Position numbers and translations under genes: made by a program | The notes under the pieces: generated by a model | The model's input: the letters and a program-made list of their open reading frames with translations, nothing else | What the model was told of the DNA's origin: nothing | Databases searched by the model: none | Shown here: in pieces, positions 35,985 to 45,112 of the stretch | Position numbering within the stretch: position 1 is the stretch's first letter | Layout: each line of letters starts with the position of its first letter | Source: Pseudarthrobacter equi | Lineage (GTDB): Bacteria > Actinomycetota > Actinomycetes > Actinomycetales > Micrococcaceae | Direction: 5' to 3' | DNA length: 64,000 nucleotides | Assembly (NCBI RefSeq): GCF_900105535.1 | Contig: NZ_LT629779.1 | Coordinates: 4,395,079-4,459,078 of the forward strand

Positions 35985-36785
35985 TCAGTTCCCGGCCCAC
36001 ACCATGTTCCAGGTGCCGGCTGACACCGCCGCCGTGACGGCCAGGCCGGCCATTACCAGGCCGCCGGCCGGGACCCACACATCCAACAGCGTGTAGGTGG
36101 ATTCACGGGCCCACGTGCGTGGCCCGCCGCCGAAACCGCGCGCTTCCATGGTGACCGCGAGCCGCGACGCCCGCCTGATCGCCTGGACCAGCAGCCCGAA
36201 GCTCTGCCCCAGGGTGGCCTTCACCCGCTGCAGCACGCTGCCGCGTGAGCCAACTCCCCGGGCCCGCCGGGCCATGCCGATAGTCTGCCATTCCTCGGCC
36301 ATCAGCCCCACGAGGCGCATCGCCGCCAGGGTGCCCAGGACGAACCGGTGCGGGAGCCGGGCCTTTTGCGCCAGCGCATCAGCGAGGTCGGTGGGGTCCG
36401 TGCAGCTCACCAGGAGTATTGCGGGCAACGCGATGGCCAGGCCGCGCAGCAGGAAACCCACGCCGGTCTCCAGCGAGCCCTCACTCATGGTCCAGATGCC
36501 GGCGTCGATCAGTGTCCTGCCGCTGTCCGGCGCCAGGATGGAGGTGCTCCACCCGCCCACGGCGGCAGCGAGGATCAGAGGCCAGCCGCGTTGCCACAGC
36601 AGCCCCAGCGTGAGCCCGGCAAGCGGAAACAGCAGCAGTTCGAAAAACAGCGCCACGGACGCGGACACCCAGTCGATGGACAGCGCCAGGACCACCGTGA
36701 TGAGCACGACGGCGGCCAGCTTGCTCAGCGGGTTGGCGCGGGCCAGGAGCGCAGCGTTTCCGCGGAGGTTCAGTTCCTGCCTCAT
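35985..36785 (-). CDS. ykoC: ECF transporter T component (YkoC-like)
   Basis: 266 residues with about five to six hydrophobic segments. The cytosolic coupling region has MARRARGVGSRG and TMEARGFGGGPRTWA, the two A-R-G motifs by which EcfT proteins contact the ATPases. It overlaps the ATPase gene by four bases and is the last gene of the TPP-controlled operon. It would form the HMP/thiamine importer with YkoD and YkoE. Confidence 0.9.
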   Translation of the reverse strand: MRQELNLRGNAALLARANPLSKLAAVVLITVVLALSIDWVSASVALFFELLLFPLAGLTLGLLWQRGWPLILAAAVGGWSTSILAPDSGRTLIDAGIWTMSEGSLETGVGFLLRGLAIALPAILLVSCTDPTDLADALAQKARLPHRFVLGTLAAMRLVGLMAEEWQTIGMARRARGVGSRGSVLQRVKATLGQSFGLLVQAIRRASRLAVTMEARGFGGGPRTWARESTYTLLDVWVPAGGLVMAGLAVTAAVSAGTWNMVWAGN

Positions 36786-38335
36786 GGCGCCACCGCTTCC
36801 GCCGCCGCAAGTTTGAGTTCCGTGCCACCAAGGGCCGCGGTGAACTCGGCGTCATGGGTCACGAACACTACCGCCGTTCCGGCGTCCAGGAGTTCGGAGA
36901 GGAACGATGCCAGCTCGGCCCAGGTATTGGCATCCTGGCCGAATGTGGGCTCATCCAGGACCAGTACCTGAGGGCTGGCCGCCAGGACCGTGGCCACGGA
37001 AAGCCGCCGCTTCTCGCCGCCGGACAGGGTATACGGGTTGGCGTCCACCAGGTGGGTAAGCCGCAACCGTTCCAGCAGCTCATCCACCTTGTCTTCACCG
37101 TGCCCCAGGTGCCGGGGCCCGAAGACCAGTTCGTCCAGGACCTTGCCGGTGACGAACTGGTGCTCGGGTTCCTGGAAGACCGTGCCGATCCGCTCGATCA
37201 GCTGTTCCGCCTTCCACTGATACGGGGTGATTCCGGCGCCGCGGCTGAGGTCCGTCGTGGCGGATACCGTCCCGCTGACCGGGTTGAGGAGTCCGGCAAG
37301 GGTCAGCGCGAAGGTTGATTTCCCTGCGCCGTTGGGTCCAGTGACAGCGAGCGCCTGCCCGGCGCGGACCTGGGCAATGATGCCTTCCTGCACCGGCACC
37401 GGCGGAACTTTGCGGAAGCCTTTTCGGCGCGGGCGTTGCCGGGAGACGGCCAGGTCTTCGGCGGCCAGCAGGAGGCTTCCGGTTCCGTAGGCCTGTTCCG
37501 CGGCCCGCGCGCGGGTGGACGGAACGTATCCGGGCACCCAGACACCGGCGGCCGTCAGCATGGTCCGCGCTTCGGCCAGCACCCGGTCCGGCGGGCCGTC
37601 CAGGAGCACCGCGGGGTTGGCGCCGCTGCCGGGCTGCAGCACCACGATCCTGTCCACGAGGTCCTTCCACACGGACACCCGGTGCTCCACCACCACCAGC
37701 GTGGCGCCGGTCTTGTCCAGGCAGCGGGCCACGGCGTCCCGGACTTCGAGGACACCGGCCGGGTCCAGGTTGGCGGTGGGTTCATCGAGCAGGATCAGCC
37801 CGGGCCGCATCGCGAGGATGCCTGCAAGCGCCAGCCGCTGTTTCTGCCCGCCGGACAGAGCCGACGTCGGGTGGTCCAGCGGCAGGTGGGACAGCCCGAC
37901 GTCGGCCAGCGCCTCGTGCACGCGCGGCCAGATGGCGTCGCGGGGCACGGCGAGGTTTTCGGCGCCGAAGGCGACGTCGTCGCCTACCCGGGAGAGGACC
38001 ACCTGGGTCTCGGGATCCTGCTGCATGAGGCCCGCGCGGCCCCGCTGGCCGCGGGGCGAACCGCCGTCAACCAGCAACGAACCGGTCTCGTCCGACTCGC
38101 CTGCCTCGCCGTCGTCGTCCGCATCGCCCAGCACCCCGGCGAGCGCATGGAGGAGCGTCGACTTGCCTGCCCCGGACGGGCCAAGCAGGAGTACCCGCTC
38201 ACCCGGGCTGATGTCGAGGTCGAGGGCATGGACGGCCGGTGTGGTGCGGCCCGCGTGCCGCCAGCCCCAGCCGCGGGCGGTGACCGTGGCCGGCCGCACC
38301 GTTTGGGGTGCGGCCGCGTGGGAAGGTGCCGGCAT
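36782..38335 (-). CDS. ykoD: ECF transporter duplicated ATPase (YkoD-like)
   Basis: 517 residues with two ABC ATPase halves. The first has Walker A LGPSGAGKST (about 53-62), signature ALSGGQKQRLALAG and Walker B LILLDEPTANLD; the second has Walker A TGPNGAGKST, signature TLSGGEKRRLSVA and LVLDEPTFGQD. A fused pair replaces EcfA1/A2. It powers substrate entry through YkoC and YkoE. Four-base overlaps on both sides show a tight operon. Confidence 0.92.
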   Translation of the reverse strand: MPAPSHAAAPQTVRPATVTARGWGWRHAGRTTPAVHALDLDISPGERVLLLGPSGAGKSTLLHALAGVLGDADDDGEAGESDETGSLLVDGGSPRGQRGRAGLMQQDPETQVVLSRVGDDVAFGAENLAVPRDAIWPRVHEALADVGLSHLPLDHPTSALSGGQKQRLALAGILAMRPGLILLDEPTANLDPAGVLEVRDAVARCLDKTGATLVVVEHRVSVWKDLVDRIVVLQPGSGANPAVLLDGPPDRVLAEARTMLTAAGVWVPGYVPSTRARAAEQAYGTGSLLLAAEDLAVSRQRPRRKGFRKVPPVPVQEGIIAQVRAGQALAVTGPNGAGKSTFALTLAGLLNPVSGTVSATTDLSRGAGITPYQWKAEQLIERIGTVFQEPEHQFVTGKVLDELVFGPRHLGHGEDKVDELLERLRLTHLVDANPYTLSGGEKRRLSVATVLAASPQVLVLDEPTFGQDANTWAELASFLSELLDAGTAVVFVTHDAEFTAALGGTELKLAAAEAVAP

Positions 38336-38958
38336 CAGGAGAAGACGGGCTCCGTAGCGGCCTTCCGGGATGCAAAGGAGCTCAGCACGCCGGTCCGGGC
38401 AAGGCCACGGGTGGCGATCCAGGCGAGCGCGCCGGCGATGATGGCCCCGGAAACAACGGTGAAGGCGATGTACGCGAGCTTGTCACCGCCAGAGTAGGCG
38501 ATGTTCCAGCCCCACGGCGCGAAGGAGTCGTTCAGGCCGCAGAAGAGGCCCGCCGCGGCACCGGCCAGCAGGGAGACCGGGAGGTTGAATTTCCGGTAGA
38601 CGAAGATGGCGAAAATGATCTCGGCACCCAGGCCCTGGACGAACCCGGAGAACAGCACGGAGGCGCCGTACTGGGAGCCCATGAGCAGTTCGCCGGTGGC
38701 GGCGACCGTCTCGCAGAACAGGGCGGCGCCGGGCTTGCGGATGATGAGCATGCCCAGGACCGCAGGGATCATCCATCCCCCGGCCAGGAGGCCGGTGAGG
38801 GGCGGGTAGGCCGCGTTCATCGGCGCGGAAATTGCGGCGGTTCCCTGGGACCAGGCCCAGAAGATGACGCCGCCGGCGATGGCGATCAGGGCCGCCACCA
38901 CAATGTCCACGACGCGCCAGGACCTGCTGGCGGGCTTTTTGATTGCTGAAGTAGTCAT
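38335..38958 (-). CDS. ykoE: ECF transporter S component for HMP/thiamine (YkoE-like)
   Basis: 207 residues from the ATG behind CAGGAGGATC. About five to six membrane segments are present, with GMLIIRKPGAALFCETVAA and FSGFVQGLGAEIIFA typical of the YkoE thiamine-precursor binder. It is the first gene after a TPP riboswitch, which supports thiamine or hydroxymethylpyrimidine as substrate. Its stop overlaps the ykoD start. Confidence 0.9.
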   Translation of the reverse strand: MTTSAIKKPASRSWRVVDIVVAALIAIAGGVIFWAWSQGTAAISAPMNAAYPPLTGLLAGGWMIPAVLGMLIIRKPGAALFCETVAATGELLMGSQYGASVLFSGFVQGLGAEIIFAIFVYRKFNLPVSLLAGAAAGLFCGLNDSFAPWGWNIAYSGGDKLAYIAFTVVSGAIIAGALAWIATRGLARTGVLSSFASRKAATEPVFS

Positions 38959-39034
38959 GTGATCCTCCTGGAAACAGGAGGGGAAAGTGGACGCGGGTGC
39001 CGGCTGCTGCCGCCATTTCCCGCGCACTTCGAGA

Positions 39035-39156
39035 ACTCGACTCCCTTGCGCCGGTACTAACCGGATCAGGTTCGAGGGTCTGCGGCTGTCCGCACTCTCA
39101 GCGCCCACCTGCGTTTCCCGGCTGGTGCCGGGGCCGACGGCGGCGCTCCCCTGTCG
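39035..39156 (-). ncRNA. TPP riboswitch (THI element)
   Basis: On the minus strand the conserved parts appear in order: GGGCGCTGAGAGTG (complement near 39090-39107), ACCCTCGAACCTGATC, GGTTAGTACCGGCG and AAGGGAG (complement near 39041-39048). Between the GGCGC and GCGCT arms lies an enlarged GC-rich stem of about 35 bases. It sits 77 bases before ykoE. Thiamine pyrophosphate binding would switch off the importer operon. Confidence 0.93.
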
Positions 39157-39258
39157 TAAATGTGTTGTTGATGATGCTGTGGATGTCTTGCGTTTGAATG
39201 TTTCGCGCCCTTCCGGGCGTGCTCAAGTTTACACCTGGAGGGCGGTAGATTGTGGGCC

Positions 39259-39810
39259 ATGACTGCCAACCCGCCAGATGTGACTGACTACGATCCCGAC
39301 TCCGCCGACGCCCAGCCGGAAGGTTCCCTCCAGGCCCTCATCGGCCGGATTGAGGCGGAGATCAGGGAACTGCAGTTCCCCGGCTTTTCGCCGGATGACG
39401 CGCTTAACCTTGGCCTGCTCCTGGTGGAGCTCGGCAAAGAGCGGAATCTTCCCATCGCCATCGACATCACCAAAGGCGAGCAGGTCCTCTTCCACGCTGC
39501 GCTCCCCGGAGCCACCCCGGACAACGAACACTGGGTCCGCGCGAAGCAGCGCACGGCCGCCCGCTACGAGGTGCCGTCATTGCTTGTGGGCCTGCGCGGC
39601 CGGGCCGGTGGCGGGCGGATCGAGGACAATGCGTGGTTCGACCAGTCCCGCTACGCTGCGCACGGCGGTGCATTCCCGGTCTACGTCACGCGCGTGGGCG
39701 CGGTTGCCACGGTGACCGTGTCCGGGCTTCCTCAGGTAGCGGACCACCACCTGGTGGTGGAAGCGATGCGCGGGGTGCTGGGTACTTCGGGGTCGGCGGC
39801 CGAAGGCTAA
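39259..39810 (+). CDS. UPF0303 / heme-degrading-domain-like protein
   Basis: 183 residues from the ATG at 39259; TAGATT lies seven bases upstream, indicating a leaderless message. NLGLLLVELGKERNLPIAID and WVRAKQRTAARYEVPS, then FDQSRYAAHGGAFPV, match the small alpha/beta domain called Haem_degrading (HbpS/UPF0303). Some members bind heme or cobalamin; the role here is unknown. It is divergent from the thiamine transporter operon. Confidence 0.8.
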   Translation: MTANPPDVTDYDPDSADAQPEGSLQALIGRIEAEIRELQFPGFSPDDALNLGLLLVELGKERNLPIAIDITKGEQVLFHAALPGATPDNEHWVRAKQRTAARYEVPSLLVGLRGRAGGGRIEDNAWFDQSRYAAHGGAFPVYVTRVGAVATVTVSGLPQVADHHLVVEAMRGVLGTSGSAAEG

Positions 39811-39902
39811 ACAACCCTATTGCAGGGGCAGGGAAGCCGGGGTTCAACCACCGGGCATCCGGGCGACCCGGAGGCAAATATGGAAGCTTGCTTATTTTTT
39901 AT

Positions 39903-39920
39903 TAGTAACCATGCTTACTA
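39903..39920 (+). promoter_or_regulatory. AT-rich promoter/operator ahead of the DUF4383 gene
   Basis: tagtaa-ccatgc-ttacta is an exact inverted repeat with six-base arms in an unusually AT-rich stretch (39890-39930). TATATT just downstream could be the -10 box. Such a palindrome over a promoter suggests a repressor, but no regulator gene is adjacent. Confidence 0.45.
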
Positions 39921-39953
39921 TATTTGTTACCGGCAACCCCAGGAGTACAGGAC

Positions 39954-40433
39954 GTGGCAGCAAGTACCCTAACCCGGGCTGCCCGCTCAGGGCTGCAATG
40001 GGCCTCGCTTTCCGCAGGCATCCTGCTCCTGGCTGCGGGTGTGCTCGGGTTCATCCCGGGCGTCACCCACAATCTCCACCACCTCGGTTTTGCCGGGCCT
40101 GGCTCGGGCGCCGAACTCTTCGGCAAATTCCAGGTATCCGTGCTCCACAATCTGCTGCACGGGGCATTCGGAGCCTCAGGAATCCTGATGTGCCGGACCC
40201 ACCGGCACGCCCGCAGCTTCTTCATATACGGCGGCGTGGCCCACCTTGCCCTCTGGGTCTACGGACTGCTGGTGGCCGATGACACCCCGGCCAACTTCCT
40301 TCCGGCCAACCACCCGGACAACGTCCTGCACCTCAGCCTCGGACTGGGCATGGTTTTTCTTGCCGTCCTGCTGTCGCCGCGCACCCCGAAAGCCACCGCA
40401 CCCAATCGAGAGCACCATCAAGGAGCACCATGA
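39954..40433 (+). CDS. DUF4383 integral membrane protein
   Basis: 159 residues from the GTG at 39954 with AGGAG eight bases upstream. Four hydrophobic segments (about 16-36, 62-78, 88-105 and 125-142) and FQVSVLHNLLHGAFGASGI match the small DUF4383 membrane family. Function is unknown. Its stop overlaps the start of the next gene by four bases. Confidence 0.82.
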   Translation: MAASTLTRAARSGLQWASLSAGILLLAAGVLGFIPGVTHNLHHLGFAGPGSGAELFGKFQVSVLHNLLHGAFGASGILMCRTHRHARSFFIYGGVAHLALWVYGLLVADDTPANFLPANHPDNVLHLSLGLGMVFLAVLLSPRTPKATAPNREHHQGAP

Positions 40434-41485
40434 AATTCCCCTCCCCGAAAGGCCCCGTCAGCAGTGCCTTGCGCGCCGTCCTGTCCGGACGCCCGGAGGA
40501 CGCTGCCGAGGACCTGGATCTCCTCCACCGGCTCGCCGCCGCGCAGTTGGCGGAGACCACGGACATCATCAGCGATGACGACCTTCAGCTGACCCTCTTT
40601 TGCCTGTACGAATTGCACTACTCCGGCCTGGGTGGCGTGACTGACGAGTGGGAGTGGGAACCGGACCTCCTGCGGGTGCGGAGGCTGCTCGAAAAACCGT
40701 TCGAAGCCGCTCTGCGCTCCGCCGCCCACGAAACGGTGGCAGGCCTGGAATTCCAGCCGGCGGACAATCCGACGAGTGACCAGGTAGCCCAGGTGCTGTT
40801 CACCCTGGCGTCCTCCGATACCGGACCCAGCGTCTCCCGGTACGTCGCTCGCAAGGCCAGCCTGGACCAGCTCAAGGAATTCCTGATCCACAAGTCGATC
40901 TACCAGCTGAAGGAAGCCGACCCGCACACGTGGGCGATCCCGCGGCTGACAGGCCGGCCCAAGGCGGCCCTCGTCGAAATCCAGGCTGACGAGTACGGTG
41001 GCGGCCGTCCCGAGCGCATGCACAGCGTACTCTTTGCCCGCAGCATGCGCGGCCTGGGCCTGGACGACCGCTACGGGGCCTACATTGACACCATTCCCGC
41101 CATATCCCTGGCTGCGGTGAACCTGATGTCCATGTGCGGACTGAACCGGCGGTTGCGCGGTGCCATCACGGGGCACCTGGCCATTTACGAGATGACCTCG
41201 TCGCAGCCCAACCGTTTTGACGCCAACGGCTTCCGCCGGCATGGCTTCGGCACTGACGTCACCCACTATTTCGATGAACACGTCGAAGCCGACGCCGTGC
41301 ACGAGCAGATTGCCGGGCGGGACCTCGCCGGAGGCCTCGTCGAAGCCGAACCTGCGCTGTTGGACGATGTCCTTTTCGGCGCTGCAGCGGCAATGGCCGT
41401 CGATGCCAGGATGTCCGTCCACCTGTTGGCCGCCTGGGACAGCGGCCGGACCTCCCTGCGGGCATCAGAACCGGCCGCCGCATGA
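40430..41485 (+). CDS. Iron-containing redox enzyme (heme-oxygenase-like diiron fold)
   Basis: 351 residues. ALVEIQADEYGGGRPERMHS (about 182-201) and THYFDEHVEADAVHEQI (about 278-294) supply the Glu, Asp and His residues expected of a heme-oxygenase-like diiron oxidase. The family includes enzymes that cleave C-C or C-N bonds or install nitro groups; the substrate cannot be predicted. It is translationally coupled to the DUF4383 gene and followed by a CDGSH protein that could pass electrons or iron. Confidence 0.82.
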   Translation: MKFPSPKGPVSSALRAVLSGRPEDAAEDLDLLHRLAAAQLAETTDIISDDDLQLTLFCLYELHYSGLGGVTDEWEWEPDLLRVRRLLEKPFEAALRSAAHETVAGLEFQPADNPTSDQVAQVLFTLASSDTGPSVSRYVARKASLDQLKEFLIHKSIYQLKEADPHTWAIPRLTGRPKAALVEIQADEYGGGRPERMHSVLFARSMRGLGLDDRYGAYIDTIPAISLAAVNLMSMCGLNRRLRGAITGHLAIYEMTSSQPNRFDANGFRRHGFGTDVTHYFDEHVEADAVHEQIAGRDLAGGLVEAEPALLDDVLFGAAAAMAVDARMSVHLLAAWDSGRTSLRASEPAAA

Positions 41486-41531
41486 CCAAGTTCGGTTGCC
41501 GGCGGCCCGCCGAGCTGGAAGGGAAACGAAT

Positions 41532-41771
41532 ATGAAGCAGGACCAGCCAGAGAGCTCGATCGTGGTTTGCCCGGACGGTCCACTGATCGTCCGCGGTGAT
41601 TTCGAAATCGTCACGACATCCGGCGACCCCGTCCCCCGGGACCGCAGGACGGTTGCACTGTGCAGGTGCGGCGCATCGGCCATCAAGCCGTACTGCGACG
41701 GCACACACAAATTCATCAAGTTCCGCTCCGACCCCTCCCTCCCGGAGCCGCCCCTGCCGCCGAACAGTTGA
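41532..41771 (+). CDS. CDGSH-type [2Fe-2S] protein
   Basis: 79 residues. CRCGASAIKPYCDGTHK is the full CDGSH signature, with three Cys and one His as [2Fe-2S] ligands. The ATG follows GAAGGGAAACGA. Placed 46 bases after the diiron enzyme gene, it is a plausible redox or iron partner. No membrane anchor is present. Confidence 0.92.
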   Translation: MKQDQPESSIVVCPDGPLIVRGDFEIVTTSGDPVPRDRRTVALCRCGASAIKPYCDGTHKFIKFRSDPSLPEPPLPPNS

Positions 41772-41865
41772 CACCGCCGGGGGTGCGCACAAGGATTGGG
41801 CGGGAAAGCGTTTTCTGAGCTGCCTGCTGCCGGACCGGGCCCGGGCATGACCCAAGGAGTGCGGC

Positions 41866-44064
41866 GTGCACAGCCAGCCCACCGTGATCAACCGCGAAGC
41901 GCTGGTACGGCGCCACAACGTGGAACAGGACAGCCTCGACCCGAGGAGTCCCGCCTCGGTGGGCAACGGTGAGTTCTGCTTCACCATGGACCTGACCGGC
42001 ATGCAGTCCCTTCCCGGTGAGTATCCGGTGGCCGCCAGGGATGACCTGCCGCCCGGCACTTTGCTGGGCACGCAGGCGCAGTGGGGCTGGCACTCCATCC
42101 CGCCGGAACAGGAGTACACCCTTGCCGGTTCCACGGTCCTCTACGATTCACCGCGCGGCCCTGTCCCCTATGTGGACATGGTGGGCGCCATCGTGGATGG
42201 CCGCGAAACGCAGTCATCGCGGGCGGAAACCTGGCTCCGCGCCAACCCCCACCGGCTGGACCTGGGCCAGATCGGCTTTGCGCTCCCGGGAAGGGATGCC
42301 CCCGCACTCACCCGGGACGACATCACCGGCGCGCACCAGGTCCTGGACCTCTGGACCGGCACGGCCACCAGCATCTTCAGCCTGCACGGCAGTCCGGTCA
42401 ACGTCACCACGGCCTGCCGCCTGGACAGGGACGAGCTGGGCTTCCGCATCCTCTCCCCTGCCCTTACGGACGGCCTGGCCGTGTCCCTGACGTTCCCCTA
42501 CGGTTCCGAGGGCTGGCACAACGCAGCGGACTGGAACAGGCCCGCCGCACACACCACCACCGTTGAAGAACGTCACGCCGCCGGCCCGCGCCGCCACTGG
42601 CTGATTTCGCGCTGCCTGGACGGTTCCGGGTACCAGGTGGCCGTCAGCGGTGCAGGGCTGGAGCTCGAGCAGGCCGGCCCGCACGAAGTGCTCATCCGGG
42701 CCGCCAAAGGACAGGACAGCCTCGACTTCAGCGTGCACTTCATCAGCACGGGGCAGGGTGACTGCCTTCCGCGTGGCAACGGCGGCATCGGCGGGCGTTC
42801 AGTGCCGGGATCGGAACCGGCCCCCGAGTTGGCAGCCGCACCGGATGTGGCAGCGGCACCGGGCAGCGCCGCCATTGCCGCGTCCCGCACGGCGTGGCCG
42901 GAATTCTGGAAGTCGGGCGGCGCCGTCGACCTCTCCGGAACAGCCGATCCCCGCGCCGGTGAGATCGAACGCCGGACTGTACTCTCCCAGTACCTCACCG
43001 CCATCAACTGCTCCGGATCGCTGCCGCCGCAGGAGACGGGGCTGGTCTGCAACTCGTGGCGCGGCCGCTTCCACCTCGAGATGCACTGGTGGCATGCCGC
43101 CCATTTCGCCACGTGGAACCGGACGGAGCTCCTGCTGCCCGCCCTCCGCTGGTACGCCTCCGTCCTGGAACCCGCGCGGCAGACGGCCAAGGCCCAGGGG
43201 TTCGACGGCGTCCGCTGGCCCAAGCAGGTGGGTCCGGACGGGCGGGAAAGCCCCAGCCCCATCGGCACCTTCCTGATCTGGCAGCAGCCGCACCCCATCC
43301 ATCTGGCGGAACTGGCCTACCGGGCCGAACCATCACAGGAACTCCTGGAGGAATTCGCCGCGGTGGTTTTCGAAACCGCGGAGTTCATGGCCGCCTTCGC
43401 GCACCCCACGGACCGGGGCTTCGAACTGGGCCCGCCCCTGGTGCCGGCGCAGGAGAGCTACGAGTCGGTGCGCGGGACGGTCACCAACCCCACGTTCGAG
43501 CTTGCCTACTGGCAGTGGGCCCTCCGGGTGGCCAACACGTGGCGGGAACGGCTGGGCTTGCCTGCTGAGGGCACCTGGGCGGCGGTAGCGGACGGCATGG
43601 TCCCGCCCAGGGTGGTGGACGGCGTGTACGCGGCGATCGACGTCGAGCCCTTCACCATCCGCACGGACCACCCCTCGATGCTGTGCGCCCTGGGGGTGCT
43701 CCCGCGCACGGACCTGGTGGACCCGGAAACGATGCGTGCCACGCTGGCTGACGTACTGGCCGGCTGGGACTGGGACAGCACCTGGGGCTGGGACTACCCC
43801 GTGATGGCCATGACGGCCGCCCGGCTGGAAGCCCCTGAGGCCGCCGTGGACGCGCTGTTGATGGACGCGGCCAAGAACCTGGTCCTGCCCAACGGGCACA
43901 ACCGGCAGACGGATTCGCTCCCGCTGTACTTGCCCGGCAACGGCGGTCTGCTGGCGGCGGTGGCGCTCATGGCTGCGGGATGGGATGGCGGTCCGGCGCG
44001 GCACGCTCCAGGCTTCCCGGCGGACTGGACAGTGGCATGGGAGGGGCTCATCCCCGCGCCGTAG
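41866..44064 (+). CDS. Large glycoside-hydrolase-like protein, (alpha/alpha)6 type
   Basis: 732 residues from GTG behind AAGGAG. The N-terminal half (about 1-300, SVGNGEFCFTMDLTGMQS at about 31-48) looks like a beta-sandwich. An Ala/Pro-rich linker (about 305-335) leads to a helical catalytic-type domain with GRFHLEMHWWHAAHFATW and GTVTNPTFELAYWQWAL. This layout resembles glycosidase clans that include GH65 and GH95. Acidic residues in RFHLEMHWW and PAQESYESV are candidate catalysts. No signal peptide is seen, so it probably works on imported sugars. Confidence 0.65.
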   Translation: MHSQPTVINREALVRRHNVEQDSLDPRSPASVGNGEFCFTMDLTGMQSLPGEYPVAARDDLPPGTLLGTQAQWGWHSIPPEQEYTLAGSTVLYDSPRGPVPYVDMVGAIVDGRETQSSRAETWLRANPHRLDLGQIGFALPGRDAPALTRDDITGAHQVLDLWTGTATSIFSLHGSPVNVTTACRLDRDELGFRILSPALTDGLAVSLTFPYGSEGWHNAADWNRPAAHTTTVEERHAAGPRRHWLISRCLDGSGYQVAVSGAGLELEQAGPHEVLIRAAKGQDSLDFSVHFISTGQGDCLPRGNGGIGGRSVPGSEPAPELAAAPDVAAAPGSAAIAASRTAWPEFWKSGGAVDLSGTADPRAGEIERRTVLSQYLTAINCSGSLPPQETGLVCNSWRGRFHLEMHWWHAAHFATWNRTELLLPALRWYASVLEPARQTAKAQGFDGVRWPKQVGPDGRESPSPIGTFLIWQQPHPIHLAELAYRAEPSQELLEEFAAVVFETAEFMAAFAHPTDRGFELGPPLVPAQESYESVRGTVTNPTFELAYWQWALRVANTWRERLGLPAEGTWAAVADGMVPPRVVDGVYAAIDVEPFTIRTDHPSMLCALGVLPRTDLVDPETMRATLADVLAGWDWDSTWGWDYPVMAMTAARLEAPEAAVDALLMDAAKNLVLPNGHNRQTDSLPLYLPGNGGLLAAVALMAAGWDGGPARHAPGFPADWTVAWEGLIPAP

Positions 44065-44122
44065 GAACTTAGCCAGTAGGGTGGGGTGCAGACCGTTTTA
44101 CCGCCCGCAAGGAGTACCAGGA

Positions 44123-44386
44123 ATGAACCTTCTCATCAAGCTGCTCGGCACCGGCGTAAGCCTGGGTGCAGGATTTGCCGGCACCAAGCTGGTCAACACC
44201 ATCTGGGAAAAGACCACCGGCAACAAGCCGCCCACCGGCAAGGGCGAGGACGTCCCCACCAGCCTTCGCTCGGCCCTGACGTTCGCACTGATTTCTGCGT
44301 TCGTCAGCACCATCATCCAGGTCCTGGCCAACCGCGGCACGCAGCGCGCCATCACCCGTTTCGCCAAGACGCAGGACATCGTCTAA
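44123..44386 (+). CDS. DUF4235 membrane protein
   Basis: 87 residues behind AAGGAGTACCAGGA. Two membrane segments (about 5-25 and 49-70) flank a polar loop with KLVNTIWEKTTGNKPP, the DUF4235 pattern. Function is unknown. A TAGGGT box about 45 bases upstream gives a normal leader, unlike many genes nearby. Confidence 0.82.
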   Translation: MNLLIKLLGTGVSLGAGFAGTKLVNTIWEKTTGNKPPTGKGEDVPTSLRSALTFALISAFVSTIIQVLANRGTQRAITRFAKTQDIV

Positions 44387-44418
44387 ACACCCACGCTGTC
44401 CCCGCACGCCAGCTGGCT

Positions 44419-44832
44419 TCAGCGGGATGAGCCGTCGTCCTCGCCGTCCTCACGGGCGGCCTGGGCGGCGGCTTTCTGCACTACCGCGTCAAGCTCGTCC
44501 GAGGTGAGCAGTTCCCGGTGCAGGTGCTTGGTCCGGTACCCGGCGCGGCCCACCATGTGGGCGGACACGGGAACCGTCAGCAGCTGGAAGATCCAGGCAA
44601 CCACCAGGACCGGCCACACCCACCACGTGCGCATCTGCAGCCCAATGGAGGCCAGCAGCAGGAACAGTCCCAGCACCTGCGGCTTGGTGGCGGCGTGCAT
44701 GCGGCTCAGGAGGTCCGGGAAGCGCAGCAGGCCGATGGCGGCGCCCAGGGACATGATGGCTCCCACCACCATGAACACGGCAGATACCACGTCAATCCAG
44801 CCGTCCAGGCTGGTCAGGTCCGGGGTCATCAT
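44419..44832 (-). CDS. mrpG: Na+/H+ antiporter subunit G
   Basis: 137 residues starting MMTPDLTSL, two bases after the mrpF stop. Three membrane helices are seen, with GLLRFPDLLSRMHAATKPQVLG (the MnhG/PhaG signature region). An acidic, coiled C-terminal tail (about 100-137) extends beyond the family core. It is a small accessory subunit of the Mrp complex and the last gene of the operon. Confidence 0.93.
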   Translation of the reverse strand: MMTPDLTSLDGWIDVVSAVFMVVGAIMSLGAAIGLLRFPDLLSRMHAATKPQVLGLFLLLASIGLQMRTWWVWPVLVVAWIFQLLTVPVSAHMVGRAGYRTKHLHRELLTSDELDAVVQKAAAQAAREDGEDDGSSR

Positions 44833-44833
44833 G

Positions 44834-45112
44834 TCAGGGCTCACTGGGGTGCTCCCGCCGGTCGGCCACGAAGCGTGCAACGGTCACTGAGCCGATGAAG
44901 CCGATCACGGAGATGGCCACCACCAGCATCAGGTTGTTCAGGTGCCGGTTCACGGCCATGTCAATGCACAGCGCCGCGCCCAGGATGGCCAGCAGGACGT
45001 CCGAGGCAAGCACCCGGTCCAGCAGCGACGGGCCGCGGGCGATCCGGATGATTGCCCCGCCGGCGGCGAGCGAGAGGATGACGGCCGTGACGGCCAGGAC
45101 CACCTGCATCAT
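44834..45112 (-). CDS. mrpF: Na+/H+ antiporter subunit F
   Basis: 92 residues with three membrane helices. RIARGPSLLDRVLASDVLLA is the MnhF motif, including the conserved Arg and Asp. It overlaps mrpE by four bases. It belongs to the membrane core of the Mrp complex. Confidence 0.93.
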   Translation of the reverse strand: MMQVVLAVTAVILSLAAGGAIIRIARGPSLLDRVLASDVLLAILGAALCIDMAVNRHLNNLMLVVAISVIGFIGSVTVARFVADRREHPSEP

